Assembly (NCBI GenBank): GCA_021775835.1
Contig: JAJFHC010000136.1
Location: forward strand, 1-53,294
Source: Hyphomicrobiales bacterium
Lineage (GTDB): Bacteria > Pseudomonadota > Alphaproteobacteria > Rhizobiales > JAJFHC01
Reading direction: 5' to 3'
DNA length: 53,294 bases
Numbering within the stretch: position 1 is the stretch's first letter; each line of letters begins with the position of its first letter. A program made the position numbers and the translations under genes. The notes under the pieces are model-generated. The model saw only the letters and a program-made list of their open reading frames with translations, was not told where the DNA came from and ran no database searches. Below are positions 25,873 through 34,188 of the stretch, piece after piece.

Positions 25873-26892
25873 ATGGGCATAGATTTGGGATCGATGGACG
25901 AGATCGCCCTGGCAGCCTCAGCCATGGTGCAGCTTCCAGGCTGCCCGGCCTGTGGCAGCACGAATTTGCGCGATGCCTTCTCCGACAATGATCTCACCCG
26001 TCATACGCAATTGCCCGATGCCCTGCGCCGGAGCGACTACTGTCTGTGCCATAATTGCATGCTGGTATTTGCCGCATGGCGGCAAGTGCCGGAAGCAGCA
26101 ACGGCCTATTACGACTTGTTTCCCGACCTCGAGCATCGACATTATGCGGTCTATCCTCCGCCGGAGGAATATCGCGCCAACAAGGTCCGGGTTGCGAAAT
26201 GGATTGTCGGTGAACTGGAAAACGCCAGCGCCCTGAGTGATAACGCCAGGGTTCTTCACATTCGCTGCGACTGCGGCAGCCTCGGGCCGGTCGTCCGGGA
26301 GAAATTTCCCGAGGCAACCGTTTTCGGTCAGGACTATTTTGAGTCAAATGTCCGGTTTGCCAACGAATCGGGCAATGTTGACGCCAGCTTGCTTAAGCCC
26401 ACAGGCGCGGAACTGCTCGAAGAATCCGGATTTGACGTGGTCGTGATCAACCACATGTTCACCCACGCTCTGGAGCCGCGCGCCGACCTCGAAATCTACC
26501 TGAAAATGCTGAAACCCGGCGGCACAATTTTCACCTACAACGAAATTGATTTTTACGAGGCTCTGCGTTTTGGCGGCCGCCACTTCCGAACCAAGCCCGT
26601 CAACAATTATCACAAGCAGTTGTTTACGCCGCGTTCCCTGCAAAGGTTCTTTGCTTCGGCAGGACTTGAAATGACCCATGCCGGTCGTCGCCGAAATACA
26701 CTGTCTGCAAGTTTGAAGTACAGTCCCGCAGCCTGGGTGGAACCAGCTGGACAGGCGGAACTGGAGGACATGACCAAACGCCTCGTTACCTGGCTCGACA
26801 TGAGGTCTTCCTTCAAGGGCAAGGTCGTGTCGTGGTCTCCCGTAAGAGCCGTGTTGAAAGCCATGGCCAGCCCGCCACCGGCCCTGCCATAA
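25873..26892 (+). CDS. Zinc-ribbon plus class I SAM methyltransferase
   Basis: A 339-residue protein with an N-terminal CPACGS...CLCHNC zinc-binding pair (about residues 19-60) and a Methyltransf_23-like domain. The layout is that of C-methyltransferases and related enzymes acting on sugars or other small molecules, where a Cys4 module precedes the methyltransferase. The SAM site, RVLHIRCDCGSLGPVVREKFP (about 124-144), has unusual Cys residues in place of the GxGxG glycines, so binding may be weakened or altered. YLKMLKPGGTIFTYNEIDF follows as the post-methylation motif. The substrate is unknown. It converges with glmS. Confidence 0.75.
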   Translation: MGIDLGSMDEIALAASAMVQLPGCPACGSTNLRDAFSDNDLTRHTQLPDALRRSDYCLCHNCMLVFAAWRQVPEAATAYYDLFPDLEHRHYAVYPPPEEYRANKVRVAKWIVGELENASALSDNARVLHIRCDCGSLGPVVREKFPEATVFGQDYFESNVRFANESGNVDASLLKPTGAELLEESGFDVVVINHMFTHALEPRADLEIYLKMLKPGGTIFTYNEIDFYEALRFGGRHFRTKPVNNYHKQLFTPRSLQRFFASAGLEMTHAGRRRNTLSASLKYSPAAWVEPAGQAELEDMTKRLVTWLDMRSSFKGKVVSWSPVRAVLKAMASPPPALP

Positions 26893-26906
26893 TAGACTTA
26901 CCCGAC

Positions 26907-28724
26907 TTACTCAACGGTAACGCTCTTGGCCAGGTTGCGCGGCTGATCCACATCACGGTTGAGAGCCACAGCACTGTGATAGGCCAGGAGTTGGAGCGGA
27001 ATGCCCATCAGAATGGGATCGAGTTCCGGTTCGCTTCGCGGTACGTCAATGCGATCATCGACGGTTACCGGCAATTCACCGGCGTGCGTTATGGCAACAA
27101 TCGGACCCTTTCGCGCCCGCACTTCCTCCACTGATGAGACATTCTTTTCGAACAGATCGTCACGGGGCAGCACGACCAGGGTCGGCGTCTCTGGACAGAT
27201 CAGCGCGAGTGGACCGTGTTTCAGTTCCGAGGCCGGATAGGCTTCCGCGTGAATGTAGGACACCTCCTTCAATTTAAGCGCGCCTTCCAGCGCCACGGGA
27301 AACCCCAGAGCCCGGCCGATGAAGAACATGTCGCGGGAGCTTGCGTATTTTTCCGCGACAGTGCGGATGTTCGCTTCATCATCCAGGATCTCGTCGATTT
27401 GTTCAGGCAGTTTCTGCAAGGCATCGATGATCCGGCGACCCGCGGCCGGCGACAGGTCTCTGATCCGCCCCAGATAGAGCCCCAGCAGGGCGAAGGCCAC
27501 CAGTGTGGATGTGAAAGTCTTGGTCGAGACAACGGCAATTTCAGGACCTGCATGCAGGTAGACCCCACCGTCGCAAAGCCTGGCGATGGTGCTGCCGACC
27601 ACATTGATGACGCCCAGGACACGGCCGCCCTTGCGCTTTATTTCCTGCACCGCCATCAGCGTGTCGAGCGTTTCACCCGATTGACTGACCGCGATATAGA
27701 GCGTGTCACGCTCGATCACCGGATTTCGATAGCGAAACTCCGAGGCCGGCTCTGCTGAAGCCGGAATGCGGGCAAGTTGTTCGATGATCTGGGCACCGTT
27801 CGAGCCGGAGATAAAAGCCGAACCGCACCCCAGGATCTTGACCCGGGAAATATCGAGCAACTCGCGGGGATCCAGATTCAATCCACCAAAATGAGCACTC
27901 ATGAAACGCTGGTCCAGCCGCCCCTGCAACATGCGTGTCACGGCATCGGGCTGCTCGGCGATTTCCTTGCGCATGAAGTGGGCGAAGTCACCCTTGTCGT
28001 GAGCATCGCCCTGGGTCTCCACCGTCGTCGGCGTCTTGGCTGTCGGCACGGCATCGAGCGTCGACGTCTGATATCCGTCCCGGGCCACGACCGCCATCTC
28101 GCCGTCATCCAGATAGATGACTTGGCTGGTATGACGGACAAGCGCGGACGCATCGGAGGCCACGAACATCTCATGCTCGCCAATTCCGAGCACAACCGGA
28201 CTGCCATTGCGGGCAACCACGATCGTGTCGGGCTCGTCGGCCGAAACCACAGCGATCCCGTATGCGCCTTCCACCTTTTGCAGGACGCCGCGTACCGCAT
28301 CCTCGAGCTTGGGCGCATCGGATCGCGCAATCATATGCGCAAGGACTTCCGTATCGGTCTCGGACTGAAATTCGGCACCATCAGCCTCCAGGACTTCGCG
28401 CAATTGGGAGGCGTTTTCGACAATACCGTTATGCACGACCGCAACCTTGCCGGTGGGATCAGCATGAGGATGAGCATTGCGGTCGCTTGGTTCGCCGTGG
28501 GTTGCCCAGCGGGTATGAGCAATGCCGGTGGAACCCGCTACCCGCTTGGGAAGGCTCGATTCGAGTGAACGGACCTTGCCCTTGGCTTTGTGGACGGACA
28601 GCTTTCCAGCCTTGACCAGGGCAATGCCGGAAGAATCATAACCGCGATAGGCAAGCCGGTGCAGCCCTTCAAGCAGGATCGGCGTTGCATTCTGACGGCC
28701 CACATAACCAACAATTCCACACAT
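26907..28724 (-). CDS. glmS: Glutamine-fructose-6-phosphate aminotransferase GlmS
   Basis: A 605-residue enzyme that makes glucosamine-6-phosphate for peptidoglycan and LPS. The N-terminal glutaminase domain starts MCGIVGYVG with Cys 2 as nucleophile; two SIS isomerase domains follow (AVSQSGETLDTLMAVQEIKR in the first, EVSYIHAEAYPASELKHGPLAL in the second), with the usual C-terminal LAKSVTVE. The length is standard. It lies 15 bases after a small conserved-looking gene. No GlmS ribozyme is expected in this phylum and none is seen. Confidence 0.97.
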   Translation of the reverse strand: MCGIVGYVGRQNATPILLEGLHRLAYRGYDSSGIALVKAGKLSVHKAKGKVRSLESSLPKRVAGSTGIAHTRWATHGEPSDRNAHPHADPTGKVAVVHNGIVENASQLREVLEADGAEFQSETDTEVLAHMIARSDAPKLEDAVRGVLQKVEGAYGIAVVSADEPDTIVVARNGSPVVLGIGEHEMFVASDASALVRHTSQVIYLDDGEMAVVARDGYQTSTLDAVPTAKTPTTVETQGDAHDKGDFAHFMRKEIAEQPDAVTRMLQGRLDQRFMSAHFGGLNLDPRELLDISRVKILGCGSAFISGSNGAQIIEQLARIPASAEPASEFRYRNPVIERDTLYIAVSQSGETLDTLMAVQEIKRKGGRVLGVINVVGSTIARLCDGGVYLHAGPEIAVVSTKTFTSTLVAFALLGLYLGRIRDLSPAAGRRIIDALQKLPEQIDEILDDEANIRTVAEKYASSRDMFFIGRALGFPVALEGALKLKEVSYIHAEAYPASELKHGPLALICPETPTLVVLPRDDLFEKNVSSVEEVRARKGPIVAITHAGELPVTVDDRIDVPRSEPELDPILMGIPLQLLAYHSAVALNRDVDQPRNLAKSVTVE

Positions 28725-28739
28725 GACTGTATTCCTGTT

Positions 28740-29003
28740 CTATCCGTAGATAATGCGGCGAATCTGGCGCACGGTAAGGGCCGGCGCACTGAAGCGCCGC
28801 GCTTCAAGTTCCCTGGCAATGCATTCGAAGATCACCGGGTTTGTAAGCCGGGCGGACTGTAGTTCCACATGACGCCGCACCACATAGGTTTCCGGCGTTT
28901 CCGACAGAAACGACAACACGTCATGCACAACGCGTTCTGCTTCCTGCCGGTTCAGCCTCGATGTACTGGCGAGGTGGTCAAACAGCTCTTCAAGATCGTC
29001 CAT
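28740..29003 (-). CDS. Small helical protein upstream of glmS, function unknown
   Basis: An 87-residue soluble protein (MDDLEELFDHLASTSRLNRQEAERVVHDVL..., then VIFECIARELEARRFSAPALTVRQIRRIIYG). It looks real: its stop is only 15 bases before glmS, its composition is normal, and it is predicted to be almost wholly helical. The C-terminal LTVRQIRRI could be a DNA- or RNA-binding helix, which is speculation. No named family is recognised. Co-transcription with glmS suggests a link to amino-sugar or envelope control. Confidence 0.65.
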   Translation of the reverse strand: MDDLEELFDHLASTSRLNRQEAERVVHDVLSFLSETPETYVVRRHVELQSARLTNPVIFECIARELEARRFSAPALTVRQIRRIIYG

Positions 29004-29225
29004 GAGGGTTAGAGATCAAAGTTCGATACTTTTTGCAACGCTTTTGCCCGTTTTCGGGCAGAAATCCCCAAAAACTGCGTTAATGATATGCCTCACGGAG
29101 TCACACCCGTGTGTTGAGGTGCCATATCAATCCGTTGTTGGCGGTCGAGGATCATACTCACGGCTCAATTCCGGAATTGGGGCGAGTGACGGGCGTGCGC
29201 GACCCAAATCAACACAATCTATTGC

Positions 29226-29550
29226 AATGGGACAGACGGAGCGCCTGAACCCGCTGGTGGGCATGGGTGCCAAGCTGGCCATCGATGATTTCGGCACAGG
29301 CTATTCGTCCTACGGCATGTTGCCGAAACTGCCGCTGAACACCCCAAAGATAGGCCGCAGCTTCACCCAGCGCCTCGATGAGCCGTCGGGTCGCTCTGCG
29401 CTAGCGGGCATTCGCAGTCTTGCCGAGAGCCTCGGCTTCGCGGCGATTGGCGATTGTCTACGGCATTGAAACCGAGCCGAACACGCCGCGTTGCTGGCTC
29501 TCGGGTGTCGGCAAGCCCTGAAGTTTCTGTTCGCAAAACCCATGGCTTGG
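29226..29550 (+). pseudogene. Degraded EAL-domain (c-di-GMP phosphodiesterase) fragment
   Basis: The translation GAKLAIDDFGTGYSSYGML followed by LPLNTPKIGRSFTQRL is the heart of an EAL domain (catalytic DDFGTG, then the K-I-D-R-SF motif with Asp changed to Gly). The frame stops at 29467-29469. Beyond it another frame gives AEHAALLALGCRQALKFLFAKPM, the end of the EAL domain, so at least one frameshift separates the halves. The EVxL signature, the upstream half of the domain and any sensor domain are missing. It is a relic of a signalling gene in a 690-base gap without intact genes (29004-29691). Confidence 0.8.
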
Positions 29551-29691
29551 ATAAGTACATCGCATCGTAAAGAACCGGTGTTTCCACCGATGAAGCAAGC
29601 CGGTCTGAACCAGCATTTTGCAAGGCTGGGCGAACTCGACTGGAGCCGGTTTGAGTTTTGCACCTACGAACCGCACACAACGGCCCAAATC

Positions 29692-31263
29692 CTAAAAATC
29701 TGTCGGTGCGCCGCCTTCTTCCTTGCGTCTTGACACAAACGCCGCGAGTTCTTCTGCAATCGCTGCATCTAAAGGCGGAGCCTCGTACTGGCTGAGCAAC
29801 TGTTTGAACACCTGGTTGGCCTTGCCGAAAGCTTCAGGACGGCCTGCATCGACCCAGGACTCGAAATTTCGCCAGTCCGACAATATCGGCGAATAGAACG
29901 CCGATTTGTAACGCGCCTGCGTATGGGCGGTTCCAAAATAATGCCCGCCTGGACCCACTTCCCGGATTGCGTCAAGCGCCATGGTATCGTCGGAGACCTC
30001 GAGCGGCTTGAGGAAGCACGCCACCATCTGCAGCAGATCCGCATCGAGGATCATTTTCTCAAAAGACGCATGCAGACCGCCTTCCATCCAGCCCGCGCCA
30101 TGTTTGACGATGTTGACGCCGCCCATCACTGCGCCCCACAGCGAGAACACCGACTCGTAGGCCGCCTGCGCATCAACCGCATTGGCGGCACAGACGTTGG
30201 AAGACCGGTAGGGCAACCCGTAACGCCGGGCAAGCTGGCCGCCGAGCATGGCCGCCTGCATGGCTTCGGGCGTTCCGAACGCCGGCGCCCCGGACTTCAT
30301 GTCCACATTCGACGTGAAGCCACCATAGACAAAGGGCGCACCTTCCCGCACCGTTTGCGTGAACACCAGTCCGGCAAGCGCTTCGGCGTTTTGCTGGACA
30401 ACCGCCCCCGCAATAGTGACCGGTGCCATGGCGCCGGCCAGCGTGAACGGCGTCAGTACAACGACCTGGTTGCGGCGTGCCATTTCGATGATCCCCTGCA
30501 ACATGGGCACATCGAGCCTGAGCGGAGAATTCGAATTGATCACGGTCATGAGGCTTGGCTCGGCATCGAGCTGAGCGTCGGTGATCCCACGGCCTATGCG
30601 GACAATTTCGAGGGCATCGAGGTTGCGTTCCTTACCCAGCGAATAGGCATGAAACACCTTGTCGGACAACGTGACGAAATCCGACAGACAGTCCAGATGA
30701 CGGACCGAAGCGTGAATGTCGACCGGTTCGACCGGGTAGCCGCCGAACATATGTACGATGTTGAGCATATGCCCGAGCTTCAGGAACTTTCGGTAATCCG
30801 CCTGGTTGCCCGACCGGCGTCCGCCATCCATGTCAGCACAGTTCGGCGCGCTCGCCACCGCACAGTTGGTGATCCAGTTGCCGCCTATCTTCAGGCTTCG
30901 CTGCGGATTGCGCGCGTGCATGGTGAATTCAGACGGCGCCTTTCCCAGACATTCCTCTACCAGCCCCCGATCGAACTTGATCCGGTCTGAATCGTTCGGG
31001 ACATCGACGCCGGCATCCTTGAGAATCTGCTTGGCTTCCTGATTGAGGAATTCCACACCCATCTCTTCCAGAACCGTCAGCGATGCCTGATGAATGCTCT
31101 CGAGCTCGTCTTGCGATACCACCGGGACCGGCGGGTAAATCATCCTCGGCTGGCCCCAGTCGAGTTGATCGAAAGCCTCTGTTCCACCGCTCTGACGGGC
31201 CTTGCGTCCCCGCCGTCCTCCCGACCGTACAGTCCCGGCTTCCCCCGTTCCGACTTTACCCAT
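29692..31263 (-). CDS. MttB-superfamily (trimethylamine methyltransferase-like) protein, non-pyrrolysine
   Basis: A 523-residue TIM-barrel methyltransferase of the MttB superfamily, read in one frame without an internal UAG, so it belongs to the non-pyrrolysine group that includes the glycine-betaine enzyme MtgB. Recognisable parts are LESIHQASLTVLEEMGVEFL, VINSNSPLRLDVPMLQGIIEMA, and GHYFGTAHTQARYKSAFYSPILSDW. The ATG at 31263 is preceded by GGGGAG; a TTG 17 codons upstream is less likely. The N-terminal 40 residues are Gly/Arg-rich (SGGRRGRKARQSGG). No corrinoid protein or methyltransferase activator is in the window. The gene follows the PLP-like gene at 31335 by 71 bases on the same strand. 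Confidence 0.87.
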   Translation of the reverse strand: MGKVGTGEAGTVRSGGRRGRKARQSGGTEAFDQLDWGQPRMIYPPVPVVSQDELESIHQASLTVLEEMGVEFLNQEAKQILKDAGVDVPNDSDRIKFDRGLVEECLGKAPSEFTMHARNPQRSLKIGGNWITNCAVASAPNCADMDGGRRSGNQADYRKFLKLGHMLNIVHMFGGYPVEPVDIHASVRHLDCLSDFVTLSDKVFHAYSLGKERNLDALEIVRIGRGITDAQLDAEPSLMTVINSNSPLRLDVPMLQGIIEMARRNQVVVLTPFTLAGAMAPVTIAGAVVQQNAEALAGLVFTQTVREGAPFVYGGFTSNVDMKSGAPAFGTPEAMQAAMLGGQLARRYGLPYRSSNVCAANAVDAQAAYESVFSLWGAVMGGVNIVKHGAGWMEGGLHASFEKMILDADLLQMVACFLKPLEVSDDTMALDAIREVGPGGHYFGTAHTQARYKSAFYSPILSDWRNFESWVDAGRPEAFGKANQVFKQLLSQYEAPPLDAAIAEELAAFVSRRKEEGGAPTDF

Positions 31264-31334
31264 CTCGTGCTCCCCTGGAGGTTCGCGTGACCTCGTTTGT
31301 ATTGGCGCCGGCAACGATCAGCACATGCGCTGGC

Positions 31335-32624
31335 TCACGCCGTCTCCGACAGCTCGTTCACGGTTTCAGCGACGATGTTCGCCGCCGTCTCAATCTGTTC
31401 AACGGAGTGATCGGCCGAGATCATGAATCGCAGACGCAACTCTCCCGACCGGGTTGGCGCAGGCGGAGACACAAAAAGTCCCTTTGCCCGGGTCTCTTCC
31501 GCAAACCCCAGTGCGCTGTCAGAACGAGCAATGACCGTTGACTGGATCGCATAATCTGACTGCATCAGGTTCACTCCACCGGACGACACCTTGTCACGGA
31601 AGTTGCCGATGTTCGCGGCAAGGCGGTCACGCAGCACGTGATCCTTCATCGCCAGCGCAATCGCCCGCGACACACCGGCGGCGGCACCAGGCGACATCTG
31701 ATCATTATAGACGCGGCCGGCCCTTGCCCGTCGAACCGCCTCCACAACTTCCTTGTTGCCGGCAACGACAGCCCCGGCACTGGCCGCCAGACCACAGCCA
31801 AACCCGCTCACGAAGACAGGCACGCGTTCCCATAAACCCTGTTCCTCGATGACCCCACGCCCCCACGGACCGCGGACGCCGAGTCCGCCGGTCTCGTCGA
31901 TGATGACCAAGGCGTTGTGGCTCTCGGCGAAGTCGATTACCGGCTGCAGGTTGTTGATGACACCGGTCTCGATGTCGACACTGTCCGCAATGACAACGGT
32001 GAACCGTGGGTCGCGACGCGCATTGCCGGCTGACTGAAGCGAACGCGGTCCATGATCAATGACCTGGGCACCGCTCGCATGGGCGGCAGCGCGCAACACC
32101 GGATCGTCTCCGGCACGGATGTAGACCGTGTCCCGCTCGTCAACAATTTCACCGAGCAGACTGAACCAGGCATCCTGGCGAGAGCCGGTTACCAGCGCCG
32201 CCTTCGTGCCGGTATACCTGTTGACATCATCTTCCAGATTGAGGAGCGGGTCACTGCTCGTGAACGTCCCCGTGCCCACGCCGAAGCGATCCATGACCTC
32301 CTTGGCCGCACGCACCACTTCATAGTGGCTCCCCAGGCCGAGAAAATCGAAGGAAGACATGTTGACCAGATGAATCTGTTCACGCGGCATCGCCGCACGA
32401 GACGGCGGGGCATCCACGATCCCGCCGATGGAGAGGATCTGCTTGGCCATGAACCAGCCCTTGTTCTCGATGCTGCTGCACTCAGCCACGGCGAGGCCGG
32501 TATAGGGCTTGGCGATGCGCACGTCCGCACCGCTTTCCGAGACCACGGACCGTTCTTCCAGGATCGAACGCGCTGACCGGTGTTCGTGCTTGTGAGCTAG
32601 ATGATCTATCAGAGGTACGGACAT
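31335..32624 (-). CDS. Alpha-oxoamine synthase-like protein lacking the PLP lysine
   Basis: A 429-residue protein with the fold-type I alignment of 2-amino-3-ketobutyrate CoA ligase / 8-amino-7-oxononanoate synthase / serine palmitoyltransferase: LVNMSSFDFLGLGSHYEV near 86-103, the region around IIDETGGLGVRGPWGRG (241-257), SGFGCGLAASAGAVVAG (273-289) and SGELRLRFMISADHSVEQI at the end. At the position of the Schiff-base Lys (usually TxSKxxG) stands Cys 277. The DEAH(S)xG motif is DETGGLG, so the PLP-contacting His is lost too, and the stacking His near residue 175 is also not visible. It is therefore probably not a classical PLP enzyme. The frame is intact, arguing for a kept, altered function. 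It heads an operon with the MttB-like gene. Confidence 0.8.
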   Translation of the reverse strand: MSVPLIDHLAHKHEHRSARSILEERSVVSESGADVRIAKPYTGLAVAECSSIENKGWFMAKQILSIGGIVDAPPSRAAMPREQIHLVNMSSFDFLGLGSHYEVVRAAKEVMDRFGVGTGTFTSSDPLLNLEDDVNRYTGTKAALVTGSRQDAWFSLLGEIVDERDTVYIRAGDDPVLRAAAHASGAQVIDHGPRSLQSAGNARRDPRFTVVIADSVDIETGVINNLQPVIDFAESHNALVIIDETGGLGVRGPWGRGVIEEQGLWERVPVFVSGFGCGLAASAGAVVAGNKEVVEAVRRARAGRVYNDQMSPGAAAGVSRAIALAMKDHVLRDRLAANIGNFRDKVSSGGVNLMQSDYAIQSTVIARSDSALGFAEETRAKGLFVSPPAPTRSGELRLRFMISADHSVEQIETAANIVAETVNELSETA

Positions 32625-32652
32625 TTTCCCCGCCTTGCCGGAAAAGCAAATT

Positions 32653-32917
32653 ATACCAACGGCGCCTACTATTGGCCCATTTCACCGTGGCGATTTTGGT
32701 CTGCCGGCAAGGCGCGTTTCGCGCCGGAGTGCGGTGTACTCCAAGCGGAACGCAACGATGTCCGGAGGCCAAAATAGCCCGGCCTTCGGTGGGTTATCCT
32801 TGCCCACCGGGTGCGTTGCGGCACTCGACCGATACACCGTATCGCTCTGCGCACCGCGCCTGCCCGGATGTGCAAGGCCAACCCATGAAATGGGGCAATA
32901 GTAGGCACCGTTGGTAT
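32653..32917. mobile_element. 265-bp MITE-like element with 32-bp terminal inverted repeats
   Basis: The left end ATACCAACGGCGCCTACTAT... (32653-32684) and the reverse complement of 32886-32917 agree at 30 of 32 positions. The interior contains several smaller inverted repeats (for example GGCGCGTTTCGCGCC) and no transposase, though both strands are open over part of it. Size, ends and lack of coding suit a non-autonomous element mobilised in trans. TA-rich flanks are seen at both ends but a clean target duplication cannot be fixed. It fills the gap between the minus-strand operon (start 32624) and the XRE gene (33114). Confidence 0.75.
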
Positions 32918-33113
32918 TACTCGTCTGTTCCTCTATTTCACAACAACGAAGCCGGCGCAATGACGTTGCAATCGGCGTGCGCCAATGCCCTGTTCAATAC
33001 AGCGGTAGCGTCTTATCCGCACAGGCATCAAACACGAGGTTGCCTCCGTGCCGACAAGTGCGCTAAGCCTTCGCTTCCTCATTCAAATCACACAAGAATC
33101 ATAGGAGACTGTT

Positions 33114-33491
33114 TTGTCTCAGCGCACCCCATTGAGCGACCGCCTTACCGAGTCCAGAGAAGCGGCAGGCCTTTCGATTGCACAAGTAGCCCGCAGGCTC
33201 GCGGTAAAAACCAAGACGGTAGAGAACTGGGAAGCTGGGACAACAACACCGCGCCCCAACAAACTCCAGATGCTTGCCGGCGTGTTGGGTGTTCCCATGC
33301 TCTGGTTCATAGAGGGCGGTGACGAATACGATCCCATGCCGACACGACCAGGAAGACTGGATCTTCTCGAACAGAAGGTCGATCGCATGAATGCCCTTCA
33401 GCGCGAACTGCAGCAACTGAACAGTGAAATCGCCGAAGAAATTGCAGCGATCCGGAAAATCGACGAAGAGCTCGAGGAACTGGCAGCCTAG
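33114..33491 (+). CDS. XRE-family HTH regulator with C-terminal coiled coil
   Basis: A 125-residue DNA-binding protein. The HTH_3 domain spans about residues 7-62 (LTESREAAGLSIAQVARRLAV, then TVENWEAGTTTPRPNKLQMLAGVLGV), and the C-terminal 45 residues are a Leu/Glu-rich coiled coil (LLEQKVDRMNALQRELQQLN) suited to dimerisation. The start is a TTG with AGGAG 9 bases upstream; no ATG gives a full HTH. The gene is immediately downstream of the MITE-like element. Its target is unknown; the SDR gene 90 bases downstream on the same strand is a candidate. Confidence 0.88.
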   Translation: MSQRTPLSDRLTESREAAGLSIAQVARRLAVKTKTVENWEAGTTTPRPNKLQMLAGVLGVPMLWFIEGGDEYDPMPTRPGRLDLLEQKVDRMNALQRELQQLNSEIAEEIAAIRKIDEELEELAA

Positions 33492-33544
33492 TCACTGGGA
33501 GTTTTGTGACCGGCGATGATTTGTACTCCTTGTCCGACAATTAT

Positions 33545-33577
33545 GGGAGACTGAACAGGGAGACTGAACAGGGAGAC
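33545..33577. repeat. 13-bp tandem repeat placing three Shine-Dalgarno copies before an SDR gene
   Basis: Two exact copies of GGGAGACTGAACA (33545-33557, 33558-33570) are followed by GGGAGAC. Each copy holds a GGGAG ribosome-binding core; the last lies about 8 bases before the ATG at 33583. Copy-number change by slippage would alter the leader length and could alter translation. Confidence 0.85.
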
Positions 33578-33582
33578 AAGAC

Positions 33583-34185
33583 ATGAGAGTAATGATCGTC
33601 GGCGCCACGGGCATCATCGGCAAAGAGGTGGCCAATCTCCTCTCCCGCTTCCATGACGTTGTCAGAGTCGGACACAGCTCCGGAGATTTTCAGGTCGACC
33701 TGGAGTCCAAGGGATCCATTTCCGACCTGTACGATCGGGTTGGATCCGTTGATGCGGTTGTCTGCACGGCCGGCAATGCCAACTTCGCCCCGTTCGCGCA
33801 ATTGACCGACGCAGACTTCGAACTGGCCCTGACGAGCAAACTGATGGGCCAGGTCAATCTTGTGCGTCTCGGCCAGGATCATCTCAAGGACGGCGGTTCC
33901 TTCACACTGACGTCCGGCATGATGGCGCACAGTCCAATGCCCGGGTCAGTGGCTGTGAGCATGGCCAACGGTGCCCTCCAGTCATTTGTCAAGGCAGCCG
34001 CTCTGGAACTCGAAAAGAGCCAGAGAATCAACGTTGTGAGTCCCCGTTTTGTCAAGGAAACCATGGTGTTGATGGGTATGGACCCGGCACCGGGCATCTC
34101 GGCTTCAGATAGCGCCAATGCCTATCTCACGGCCATCGAAGGTGCGGCAAACGGCGAAATCCTGGATGTTGCCGAACACATTTGA
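33583..34185 (+). CDS. Short SDR-family protein lacking the catalytic Tyr (Lin1944-like)
   Basis: A 200-residue Rossmann protein with an N-terminal nucleotide site (MIVGATGIIGKEVANLL), the AVVCTAGNANF segment (NNAG-like) and MANGALQSFVKAAALELEKS helix. In normal SDRs this helix is preceded by YxxxK; here the corresponding stretch is SVAVSMANGAL, with no Tyr or Lys. This matches the small Lin1944-like SDR group in which the usual active-site residues are absent. NAD(P) binding is likely, ordinary oxidoreductase chemistry doubtful. The start follows a tandem ribosome-site repeat. It converges with an EamA gene, 3 bases apart. Confidence 0.82.
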   Translation: MRVMIVGATGIIGKEVANLLSRFHDVVRVGHSSGDFQVDLESKGSISDLYDRVGSVDAVVCTAGNANFAPFAQLTDADFELALTSKLMGQVNLVRLGQDHLKDGGSFTLTSGMMAHSPMPGSVAVSMANGALQSFVKAAALELEKSQRINVVSPRFVKETMVLMGMDPAPGISASDSANAYLTAIEGAANGEILDVAEHI

Positions 34186-34188
34186 AGA

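Noticed and set aside
29045..29060. Hairpin TGCCCG-TTTT-CGGGCA upstream of the glmS-linked small gene
   Set aside because: Six-bp stem with no T tract in either direction; too weak to call a terminator.
29166..29179. 14-bp palindrome CAATTCCGGAATTG
   Set aside because: Single copy in a decayed region, no gene start nearby that it would serve.
29692..31263. Idea that the MttB-like gene is a pyrrolysine enzyme
   Set aside because: The frame has no internal UAG and no pyl genes are seen.
32672..33322. 216-codon plus-strand frame through the MITE-like element into the XRE gene
   Set aside because: It crosses the inverted-repeat element, has low-complexity composition and overlaps the XRE gene in another frame.
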